This document shows, one piece after another, positions 1-6,502 of a stretch of 16,744 nucleotides of DNA. Position numbers and translations under genes: made by a program. The DNA lies in contig PACG01000010.1 of the NCBI GenBank assembly GCA_002699335.1, positions 1-16,744 of the forward strand, written 5' to 3'. Source of the stretch: Candidatus Poribacteria bacterium (lineage in GTDB: Bacteria; Poribacteria; WGA-4E; UBA9662). The notes beneath the pieces are model-generated. The model was not told the origin of the DNA. It did not search any database and saw only the letters and a list, made by a program, of their open reading frames with translations. The stretch's first letter is position 1, and each line of letters opens with the position of its first letter.

Positions 1-96
1 GCCTAACTTGGATTGTAGGTCTTTAGGAATGCCTGAACGGAAGAAATAGGTACTTCCAGTCTTACGATGAACCAGGTAAGAGTGACTTTTTGACAT
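1..96 (-). CDS. Tyrosine recombinase/integrase, N-terminal fragment (runs off left edge)
   Basis: Reading leftward from an ATG at 96-94, 32 codons stay open to the window edge. The peptide contains SYLVHRKTGSTYFFRSGIP followed by KDLQSKLG. This is the pattern (YLv+r.g.YyFRrriP.dL+..lG) of the N-terminal DUF6538-type segment found before the SAM-like core-binding domain of many tyrosine recombinases. An in-frame TGA lies six codons upstream, so the start is close to here; a GAGGT about 13 nt upstream is a possible ribosome site. The catalytic R-H-R-Y domain would lie outside the window, so activity cannot be judged. It suggests that an integrated element begins at or beyond the left edge. Family call is by motif recognition only. 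Confidence 0.6.
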   Translation of the reverse strand, partial: MSKSHSYLVHRKTGSTYFFRSGIPKDLQSKLG

Positions 97-158
97 GATG
101 AGAGTGTGACCTCAGGTGTGGCTAAAAGTGTCAAACCACTCTCAAAACGTATCAAAAA

Positions 159-440
159 GTGGGCAAACCCTTACTTGTTATGGGTTTGCGAAAAGAAATG
201 GTGGAGGTGGCGGGAACCAATTCGGGCACACCGGAGGTGATTCGTCAGAATTGCATCATCTTCGGTTTCTACAACGGGCGGGATGTGGCCGGGCAAGTTC
301 GCGATGCGAATCTCCTCATCCTGTGCAACACCATTGACACCTACCAGTAGTGGATGAAGGAAGGCAAGCTCGAGATCCGGTTCAGCGAAGTGCAGCAACT
401 CATCCGGCGATGGGGGAAAGGAGCGATCGTTTTGCGATGA
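159..440 (+). pseudogene. Broken unidentified reading frame
   Basis: One frame reads 63 codons to a TAG at 348-350 and continues for 29 more codons to a TGA at 438-440. Both halves look protein-like: GRDVAGQVRDANLLILCN before the stop, WMKEGKLEIRFSEVQQLIRR after it. The simplest reading is a single older gene with one nonsense mutation. I do not recognise the family. No convincing ribosome site precedes the first ATG, so the 5' end may also be truncated. It lies back to back with the recombinase fragment and may be cargo of the same element. Confidence 0.35.
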
Positions 441-652
441 GTCGAGGGTGTTGATGCCAGGAAAAACTCACTCCACAACCATTCGCGTTGCCCCGGGGCA
501 ATGTCTGCCAACCGCCAGCCATTCGGCGATTAGCCGGTCCTGCTCATGTGGCTGGTCCTCCTGGAGTAAGGAGGATGTATTTTAACTGGGTCATAAAATA
601 CCGGCTAAAGTAGTATCATTAGTAAAATAATGCAAGTTTTTGGGAGGATATT
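441..652. other. Non-coding spacer before the SDR gene
   Basis: No open frame with protein-like content was found. There is an imperfect direct repeat of GGTCCTSCT-like sequence around 537-561. The last 60 bases are AT-rich and probably hold the promoter of the next gene, but no clear -35/-10 pair could be assigned. Confidence 0.4.
642..648 (+). promoter_or_regulatory. Ribosome binding site deciding a GTG start
   Basis: GGGAGGA sits 4 nt before the GTG at 653. This supports GTG as the true start of the SDR gene, since no ATG lies nearby in frame. Confidence 0.7.
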
Positions 653-1441
653 GTGAATCTGGGATTAAAAGGGAAAAGGGCTATCGTGACTGGAGGAAGC
701 CAGGGCATTGGTCGTGCTTGCGCAGTTGCTCTGGCAAAAGAAGGTGCCCGGGTCTGTATTGTTGCTCGTAATCGGAAACCTTTGGATGTAGTGGTGGGAG
801 AGATCAGCGATGCTGGAGATGAAGGACATGCTGTAGCGGTCGACTTGAGGCGTTTGGAAAGTTGTAAACAGGTAGTAAATGAGGTAAGAGATATATTTGG
901 AGGTGTAGATATTCTAGTAAATAATGTGGGGGCGGCACGAAATTCAGATATTTTAAGCCTAGATGTTGACCAGATTAGTGAAGCATTGCAATTGAAAAGT
1001 TATAGTTGTTTAAGGATGGCTCAGTTGGTAATTCCTGATATGAAAGAAAATGGGTGGGGGCGGATTATCAATATTGCAGGTGGGGCTGGGACTAGCCCTA
1101 CGCGGGGTAATATTCCAACAGGAGCCGCGAATATCACAATTTTGAACATGACCCGGGCTTTGTCAGATGCCGTGGCTGGAGATGGAATTTTGGTTAACAC
1201 GGTTTGTCCTGGTTTGACGAATACGCCTCGAGCGCGCACTCAGCAGAGGAAGCGGGCGGAGCAGGAAGGGCGAGATGTTGAGGAGGTTCTTAAGGAACTT
1301 GGTGCAGAACTGCCTGCTGGACGTATGGCGGAGCCGGAAGATATTGCAAATACTGTAACTTTCTTGGCATCTGAGGCTTGTTCTTATATATTTGGAAGCT
1401 CGATCTATATGGATGGTGGGGGACGGCGGAGCACTCCTTAG
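653..1441 (+). CDS. SDR-fold protein lacking the canonical catalytic tetrad
   Basis: This is a 262-residue protein with the length and fold signature of classical short-chain dehydrogenases/reductases. The nucleotide-binding motif TGGSQGIG is at residues 13-20, an acidic VDL at 63-65, NNVG at 90-93, and a C-terminal YMDGGG at 252-257. The active-site positions are not canonical. Aligned by eye with E. coli FabG (N110, S138, Y151, K155), they read K115, G143, T156 and N160, so the YxxxK pair is absent (IPTGAANITILNMTRAL). Such divergent SDR-like subfamilies exist, so this may be a real non-canonical oxidoreductase or a cofactor-binding protein with another role, not a dead gene. The frame is intact from a GTG with a good ribosome site, although its neighbours are decayed. 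The last few codons abut a caspase fragment and may have been altered by that junction. Confidence 0.8.
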   Translation: MNLGLKGKRAIVTGGSQGIGRACAVALAKEGARVCIVARNRKPLDVVVGEISDAGDEGHAVAVDLRRLESCKQVVNEVRDIFGGVDILVNNVGAARNSDILSLDVDQISEALQLKSYSCLRMAQLVIPDMKENGWGRIINIAGGAGTSPTRGNIPTGAANITILNMTRALSDAVAGDGILVNTVCPGLTNTPRARTQQRKRAEQEGRDVEEVLKELGAELPAGRMAEPEDIANTVTFLASEACSYIFGSSIYMDGGGRRSTP

Positions 1442-1872
1442 GGATACGTTCCTCTTCTACTTTTCCGGCCACGGGATCACCAAAGGAGATAAGTCGTTTC
1501 TGCTGGCAACCAACAGTGACACCACAACACCTAATACACTGGAATTGAGTGCGATTCCGCTGGGAAAGGCTAACCAAATTCTATCTGGAGTCCAGGCGCA
1601 ACAACTGCTAACGGTGACTGATACCTGTCGGAACGATCCGGATTCAGGTCGGGGAGAAAAAGATGACCTACTAACCAATGACTTTAGTCGAAGCTTCAAG
1701 ATCAAACGAAGCAGCGATCATTCTAGTAAGCCCAAGGTTAGCGCATACTCTGTATGCCTGCAATATTGGAGAAAGAGCCTACGAGTGGGCGGAGCAAGAG
1801 CATGGGGTTTTCAGTTACTACCTGTTGGAAGGACTAAAAAGGGCAAAATGGCCAACGGTCAGGGATAGGTAG
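1440..1872 (+). pseudogene. Caspase-fold (peptidase C14) fragment, frameshifted
   Basis: The fragment starts directly after the SDR stop with DTFLFYFSGHGITKGDKSFL, the beta-strand and catalytic His region of caspase-like peptidases (His codon at 1470-1472). The catalytic Cys follows in TVTDTCRNDP (codon 1626-1628). The frame breaks near 1746. Removing the single T at 1746 restores KVSATLYACNIGERAYEW, then EHGVFSYYLLEGLK, the usual C-terminal part of this domain. Stops at 1870-1872 and 1879-1881 follow. The N-terminal part of the domain and everything after LLEGL are missing. In related bacteria this domain is often a cysteine endopeptidase fused to sensor or lectin-like domains; the next fragment in the same restored frame fits that. 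Both catalytic residues survive, but the gene is broken at three levels: 5' truncation, frameshift and stops. Confidence 0.8.
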
Positions 1873-1914
1873 TGGTTATGACACGGAGAGGCAAGAAATG
1901 AGCCAGAAGGCTGG

Positions 1915-2523
1915 ATGGAGAATTCAAGGCCGGTGCATAGGATGGATGAGCGGGTCTATATGGATGTGAATGAAGTGACGATGGGGCAATTCAAGCAGTT
2001 TGTAGAACAGAGTGGGTACAGCTATAGCAATTGGAATGATGTAGCCAAGTATTTGTCTAGTGACGCTTACCCAATGGTGTATGTCAGTTAGAATGATGCC
2101 ACTGCCTATGCTAAATGGGCGGGCAAACGGTTGCCGACAGAAGCGAAATGGGAGTATGAAACCCGTGGAGGATTGGCAGGTAAGGGCTATCCGTGGGGAG
2201 ATTCAGTGGATAGTAACAAAGCCTATTACGATGGGTGTGTGGAGGAACCCCGCGCCGTTGGGATCTATGCGGCTAAAGGCTACGGGCTGTATGGTATGGC
2301 GGGGAATGTATATGAATGGTGGGCGGATTGGTATGACGAAAACTACTACAGCAACTTACCAGTTAAGAACCCACCAGGATCGGGCCCCGACTCATCCCGG
2401 GTGTTGCGAGGTGGGTCTTGGAATTACCCGACTAATGACCTGCGCGTGGCTACCGGCCTCAACAGCAGTCCAACTTATAAGTACAGCTACTACGGGTTTC
2501 GATGTGCGTCAGGATCGCATTAA
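1915..2523 (+). pseudogene. FGE-sulfatase / C-type-lectin-fold domain, interrupted by one stop
   Basis: The frame shows MDVNEVTMGQFKQFVEQSGY, then YPMVYVS, a TAG at 2089-2091 where the family has Trp (TGG), then [20 protein letters not shown]. After that come [31 protein letters not shown] and YGFRCASG before a TAA at 2521. This is the formylglycine-generating-enzyme-like domain (SUMF1/FGE-sulfatase). The two active-site cysteines of true FGE are absent ([16 protein letters not shown]), so this is a structural or binding version of the fold. It lacks the usual IPAGEFxMGS start. It lies in the caspase fragment's restored frame, about 40 bp downstream, so the two may be pieces of one former caspase-FGE protein. 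A re-initiated product from about 2131 is possible, but no ribosome site supports it. Confidence 0.8.
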
Positions 2524-2526
2524 GAA

Positions 2527-2560
2527 ATAGAAAAACAGTATCTAGATATTGTTTCTCTAT
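2527..2560. repeat. Long imperfect palindrome after the FGE fragment
   Basis: The arms 2527-2542 and 2545-2560 pair over 16 positions with one mismatch and one G-T pair. It begins 4 bases after the TAA and ends in a T-rich arm, so it could end transcription of the upstream gene. It could equally be part of the adjacent repeat cluster. Confidence 0.5.
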
Positions 2561-2572
2561 TGCTCCCCTGAA

Positions 2573-2589
2573 CCCGTGCGAAGCACGGG
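2573..2589. repeat. REP-like perfect hairpin
   Basis: CCCGTGC, loop GAA, GCACGGG: a perfect 7-bp GC-rich stem. It lies about 70 bp from the end of a REP-associated transposase relic, the setting in which REP hairpins occur. There is no run of T, so an intrinsic terminator is less likely. Only one copy of this exact hairpin was seen in the window. Confidence 0.45.
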
Positions 2590-2657
2590 CCTTTACCACA
2601 GGTAGACGTCAAGCCGAAGATAGCAATATAACAGGCAAATAGCCAAGATTAGGTTTG

Positions 2658-2858
2658 AAAAGAAATTTGGTAAACCCTCTAAATGCCGTTCCACGACCTG
2701 TCCCAAAGGCGACAATTCCACCTGTCGCTCAACCAAATGCCCCAATATATCGCCGTTTTCTCGTGTTCAGATGGTATGAAATAAGCCTCCGGCGAATCAT
2801 AGGCATAGTTTTTTAACCGAACGGAACGGCGATGATGTTTCAACGGATCATATTTCAT
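2658..2858 (-). pseudogene. REP-associated tyrosine transposase (Y1/RAYT) N-terminal relic
   Basis: From an ATG at 2858 the minus strand reads MKYDPLKHHRRSVRLKNY, then DSPEAYF, the hallmark start of REP-associated Y1 transposases (usually K+pp.HHRRSIRLk.YdYs..gaYFvTiCt). The frame then breaks. A neighbouring frame continues GHLVERQVELSPLGQVVERH, the matching next section of the family. The HUH and catalytic-Tyr parts are gone, so only about 70 of the usual 150-180 residues remain. An upstream extension to 2912 is open but not conserved-looking. In intact systems the enzyme nicks single-stranded DNA at REP hairpins. Confidence 0.7.
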
Positions 2859-2884
2859 TGAAACATCAAACGATCTTAGCCTCC

Positions 2885-2986
2885 GTAGGGGCAAAGCAAA
2901 TATATACTTCATACTTCCTTCACTTATATTATTGCTAAAATCACCATCTTGGTATTTTAGGATGGCTTCATTTGCTTTGCCTCTAC
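2885..2986. repeat. Nested inverted repeat, MITE-like
   Basis: The outer arms are 2885-2901 (GTAGGGGCAAAGCAAAT) and 2970-2986 (ATTTGCTTTGCCTCTAC), complementary at 16 of 17 positions. Inside them, 2935-2945 and 2951-2960 form a second stem (CTAAAAT/ATTTTAG plus ACC/GGT, loop ATCTT). No coding content lies between the arms. It may be a small palindromic mobile element or remnant; no target duplication was identified. Confidence 0.5.
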
Positions 2987-3281
2987 AGCAACATACCTAC
3001 GCCCCACTCCAAACTCCCGGACTTGCTGGTGGAGTTACCGTTCTCCGTCCAAAATATCACAAGTGGAGGTCAGGTTTCAACAGCTTTTTACCAAAGCTGG
3101 TCTTAGGAGTTGGGATATGCCTTTGCCCCCCGCGGAAGCATGTCTAAACTTCGATGAGGGACGAAGATCGGGAAATTCATAATTCATAATTCACGATTCT
3201 TAGTGAGGTAGGTGATTCTGGAAACTGCGTTTGTGAAGCTAAGCTTCCGCCCGCGAACACCATTGCACAAGTAAATATCCC
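2987..3281. other. Spacer without a supported gene
   Basis: An open frame crosses 2932-3147 on the plus strand, but its peptide resembles no family and has no ribosome site. Short direct repeats (ATTCATAATTCATAATTC) occur around 3176-3193. Nothing else could be assigned. Confidence 0.4.
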
Positions 3282-4413
3282 CTATTTATCGTCGGAAATT
3301 ATTCCGAGTGTGGTCGCATTCGCTTTGTTCAGAGCCTGGTCCAAGTCCATAATGATATCATTAGCATCCTCCAATCCAACAGACATTCGTACGTAAACCT
3401 TTAGGGATGACTTTGCGCGGCTCGGGATTTCGGGTAATAAACCAGCGTGCTCGCATCTCCCAGGGACACCCGGGTTTGCATAATTCGACGGGGTTTTTGA
3501 AAATATCGGATTACCTCCTGGTCTCCGGCTATCACAAAATCGACCAGGCCACCGAAACCAGCCAGTAAATCCTTTGCTGTTTTGTGGGCGTGATCACCGG
3601 ACAGACCGGGATAACGGACCTCGGTAACTGCCGGATGATGTGCGAGAGCTTCGCTATCGTCTGTGCGTTGGCGCAGTGTTGTTTTACTCGCACCGGGAGG
3701 GTTTCTATGCCGCGGAGAACAAGGAAAGCGTTAAACGGACTGAGCACGCCTCCATAGATTTGGCGTGCCTTACGCAGCTTTGCTATGAACTCTGCGTTAT
3801 TTGAGATCACAATTCCGCTCAGGGAGTCACCGTGGCCGCAAAGGGATTTGGTAGCGGAATGGACTACCATGTCCACCTCCAGGGTAAGTGGGCGCAGAAG
3901 CGCCGGGGAGAGAAATATATTGTCCGCCACGACCGTGGCTCCGGCTACATGCCTCATTGCGACGACTTCCCTTACATCAATCATATCGAGGCCAGGGTTG
4001 CTGAGTGGCTCGAAGTATACGACATTCGTCGGACTCGCGAGCACGTTCTGCAACACTTGGGTGTCGCGCGTGTCGACCTGAATTGTCTGTATACTGAACT
4101 TCGGCGCTTCTTCCAGAAGAAATGTATCGGTCCAGTCGTACACGGACCTGTGGCCGACGACCCGGTCTCCGCTCTGGAGCAGAGTCAGCAGAACCTGCGT
4201 AACCGCAACATACCGCATGCAGCGGCGACGGCGTAGCTCCTACCTTCCAGGTGCGACACTCGCGTCCAGTAAATCGATCGTGGGATTACAGGTGCTGGTG
4301 TAGATGCCCACGCCAGTTCGACCATATAGATCGACATGGAAGAGAAATCCGGATCCCGACTGGCATGAATTGCCCTGGTACTAATGCCCATATCATTTTT
4401 TCTGTAGCTTCAT
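3282..4413 (-). pseudogene. Cys/Met-metabolism PLP-dependent enzyme (cystathionine gamma-synthase / methionine gamma-lyase family), multiply frameshifted
   Basis: The best original start is the ATG at 4413, with GGAGA 7 nt upstream. Dropping one A in the A-run at about 4395 gives MKLQKNDMGISTRAIH. Family segments then follow in changing frames: YTSTCNPTIDLLDASVA, LEGRSYAVAAACGM, AVTQVLLTLLQSGDRVV, VVYFEPLSNPGLDMIDV, GATVVADNIFLSP, and VVHSATKSLCGHGD with the PLP-binding Lys. SPFNAFLVLRGIETLPVR comes next. After a shift near 3640 come HHPAVTEVRYPGLSGDHAHK and FQKPRRIMQTRVSLGDAST. A last shift near 3388 gives VRMSVGLEDANDIIMDLDQ, ending at a TAG at 3284-3282. About 20-30 residues near the N-terminus are deleted. 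Family members cleave or exchange the gamma-substituent of sulfur amino acids. The gene lies 17 bp after the MttB-family relic on the same strand, probably one operon. Exact substrate cannot be assigned. Confidence 0.85.
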
Positions 4414-4430
4414 ATTACTTTCTCCGTCGG

Positions 4431-5969
4431 TTATTTCAGGTCTTGGAGGCAAAAGACCCACCAGTTTTCCTGACTTTCCCGCCAAGTTTGATCGTCTTCT
4501 TGGAGTCGCACCTCGACAGCCGCCAAACGGACGAGGACATCCTTACCTACGTGCATGGTCATATGCCTTCGAGCCGAGATGTCACTGACACGGCAATGTG
4601 CTTTTCGTAAAAGTCTTCATAAGATGTTTCAATTCTCCCGCAAAACTCAGAGTAGTATACATCCCTCTTCATAAACTGCTTTGTGCGTTCAGAATCGAAA
4701 AAGTTGCCTTCAGGACCACTACACTGCGCAATGGAGTCAAGGGCAAGACTATCAACGTCGGTGGTAATGCCGCCGGTAATCGAGCGTCTCTGGTTGATAA
4801 GCTCATCCATATCCACCAGATGCTCATAGCTGACCATGAGTGTGGAGTCCAGTAGAGCTGTAGTGATAAGGTTGCCGTCTGCTGGAGTCCCTATGCAGAA
4901 GCCCAGAGCAGTCTCCGCCGGCGCTCGCGCACCGGGCTTTCGATCGAAGGTGTTGCCCGGCGAAATCCGCGCAGGCCATAGCGGTCAGCAATCTGCACAA
5001 CCGCCGTGTTGAAGAGAGCCGTCTCGAAGCCACCCTGGGATATTTCCGCGTTGCGCAGGCCCATAGGGACGCTGACGCAACCAGAGATAAATGACGAGCC
5101 AGGCTATAAGCTAACTGAGCTAGAACCAAACCGGCCAGTACCTCTGCGTTGGGCTGGACTAGGGCTCCAGCCAGAGTAACCGGGCCAGCACTACCCATCA
5201 TGATCTCCGGAGAAACTTGATTCCAGACGCCGTTCCGTGCCGCGTCGACGATCATCTTCGCTTCATTGGCTTTATACTACAAAGGGCTCTGCGGGTCACC
5301 CACGGAAAGCTAGTGTCGTCTTTGAGAATAGGCTCAGTCGCGTCGAGGCCTTCGAGAATCGCGTGCCCAAGCACTGTTAGCCTGGATTCTTCTTGGCAGT
5401 AGTTGCGTGCACTGAGTGGAAGCCTTTGCGACCGGCAAAAGCGCAGGCGCCCCCCACTGCTGAACACTTCGCAGGCCTCGCTCGAGTCGTAAGTCGAGAC
5501 CACCGGTGAACCGATACCCCGACCCAAGGTCGTAAAGAGATTGCAGCAGTCGTATTCAATATTCGTTAAGCTGCTATCAAGAACAAGAAGCTTGTCAGCT
5601 ATATCCGTCTCGATACAATCACGACTTCTGTTGGCTTCGAAATCGTAGATGTAATACGCATTGTCGATCAAACCGAAGTGTGTCTCACCCTGCTTGACGC
5701 CCAGTGGCTCATCATAACATAAGCCCCCGGGAAGAATGATAACAGATTGCGAGGTCCGGCTCCCTTGCCAGAGCCTCGGCAACGACCCCTGACGGAACAT
5801 GTCCGCGACCGTTTTCTATCTTACATCCATCACGTTCAAATATCTCGTGTGCTTCCGGGCATTCCTTGAACCACACTCCCTTATTCTCTCCATAATCTTA
5901 TAGGTCGCCTGGTGAATGCGAACAAGATCCTCTTTAGAGAAAACTCTCAACTGCAGGCTTATCCTTCAT
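4431..5969 (-). pseudogene. MttB-family (trimethylamine methyltransferase-like) corrinoid methyltransferase, multiply frameshifted
   Basis: Pieces of the family appear in order on the minus strand: SKEDLVRIHQATYKIMER, then VWFKECPEAHEIFERDGC, GHVPSGVVAEALARE, FGLIDNAYYIYDFEANRSRD, LLVLDSSLTNIEY, YKANEAKMIVDAARNGV, GSAGPVTLAGALVQPNAEVL, ISQGGFETALFNTAVVQIAD, SYEHLVDMDELINQRRSITG and LALDSIAQ. A TAA lies at 4433-4431. From the ATG at 5969 the span equals about 513 codons, the full family length. At least five small frame changes and a stop (TAG at 5279-5277) break it. The premature TAG falls near residue 231, not where pyrrolysine sits in methanogen MttB (about 334), so readthrough is not a good explanation. 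Intact members move a methyl group from a quaternary amine to a corrinoid protein; no corrinoid protein gene is present here. Confidence 0.85.
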
Positions 5970-5972
5970 AAT

Positions 5973-6000
5973 TGGTGCTATATCTTGGGATATAGCACCA
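5973..6000. promoter_or_regulatory. Perfect 12-bp dyad upstream of the MttB-family relic; operator-like
   Basis: The arms TGGTGCTATATC (5973-5984) and GATATAGCACCA (5989-6000) are perfect complements around TTGG. It ends 4 bp before the relic's ATG. On the minus strand a TATATC within the dyad could be a -10 box, with TTGCCC 18 bp upstream as -35. A repressor binding the dyad would then cover the promoter. It could instead act as an RNA hairpin masking the start. Confidence 0.5.
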
Positions 6001-6358
6001 TCGGGTATTTCTGGGCAATGTTAAAAAAGGATCCTGCTTCTTGACAGTGTCAAAGTAAACACGAAATCAGAAGAATCTGAATAATTTATCACCAGGTATT
6101 ATCGCTAGGAAAGCTTTTTCATCACCCCAAGGGTATATTGACATGCTCTTCCTCATCTTGTACGAATCATAATCGGCAGATTATAACCGTGAGCCAGTTA
6201 AGTAAACTAACTTGCCCTTAGAAGACGAAGCATAACTGCAAAGCGAACATTTGCCCGGAGTTGCCAACGTCCCCATCAGATTATGTGGAGCAACCGTTGC
6301 CGCTCTCAATAACTGAGTACAACACAACTAAAGGCAGATCAAGATCAACAAACGGAGA
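6001..6358. other. Spacer without a supported gene
   Basis: No protein-like open frame is present. A short palindrome TTGACAGTGTCAA lies at 6041-6053. It carries -35-like hexamers on both strands, but no matching -10 was found 16-18 bp away. Confidence 0.4.
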
Positions 6359-6387
6359 TGGACAACTTTGGGTGGTAATGATATAAT
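6359..6387 (+). promoter_or_regulatory. Near-consensus sigma-70-type promoter before gatA
   Basis: TGGACA (6359-6364) and TATAAT (6382-6387) are separated by exactly 17 bp, so 11 of 12 consensus positions match. Transcription would start near 6394, about 110 bases before the gatA ATG. It probably drives the whole co-directional block to 11268. Confidence 0.6.
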
Positions 6388-6393
6388 TTGCAG

Positions 6394-6495
6394 TTGTATC
6401 AATCCAATCCAGCCGGTGTGTTTGAGACAGCGGAATTGCGGACAACTGTTGAACGTTTTTTAGAAACGGCGGGTAGGAACATCCGTTTGGGGTAA
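6394..6495 (+). CDS. Possible 33-residue leader or remnant ORF before gatA
   Basis: A TTG-initiated frame reads [16 protein letters not shown], then [15 protein letters not shown], ending in TAA 7 bp before the gatA start. The composition is protein-like. A TGA at 6379 closes it upstream and there is no ribosome site, and if the promoter at 6359-6387 is real the first codon would sit at the transcript end. It may be the C-terminal remnant of an older gene or a leaderless peptide. No family recognised; it does not resemble GatC. Confidence 0.25.
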   Translation: MYQSNPAGVFETAELRTTVERFLETAGRNIRLG

Positions 6496-6502
6496 CGATT
6501 TC

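Noticed and set aside
2932..3147. 71-codon plus-strand ORF
   Set aside because: No ribosome site, no family resemblance, and it begins inside the nested inverted repeat.
3785..4236. Long plus-strand open frames opposite the PLP-enzyme relic
   Set aside because: The minus strand shows a continuous series of family motifs; the plus frames are antisense shadows without recognisable content.
5277..5279. In-frame TAG in the MttB-family gene read as pyrrolysine
   Set aside because: It lies near codon 231 of the reconstructed frame, not at the pyrrolysine position of methanogen MttB, and the gene is broken by frameshifts elsewhere.
4598..5402. Plus-strand open frames over the methyltransferase relic
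   Set aside because: Same reason: the MttB-family motifs are on the minus strand and cover this stretch.
6041..6053. TTGACAGTGTCAA palindrome as a promoter
   Set aside because: A -35-like hexamer is present on both strands, but no -10-like hexamer lies at 16-18 bp on either.
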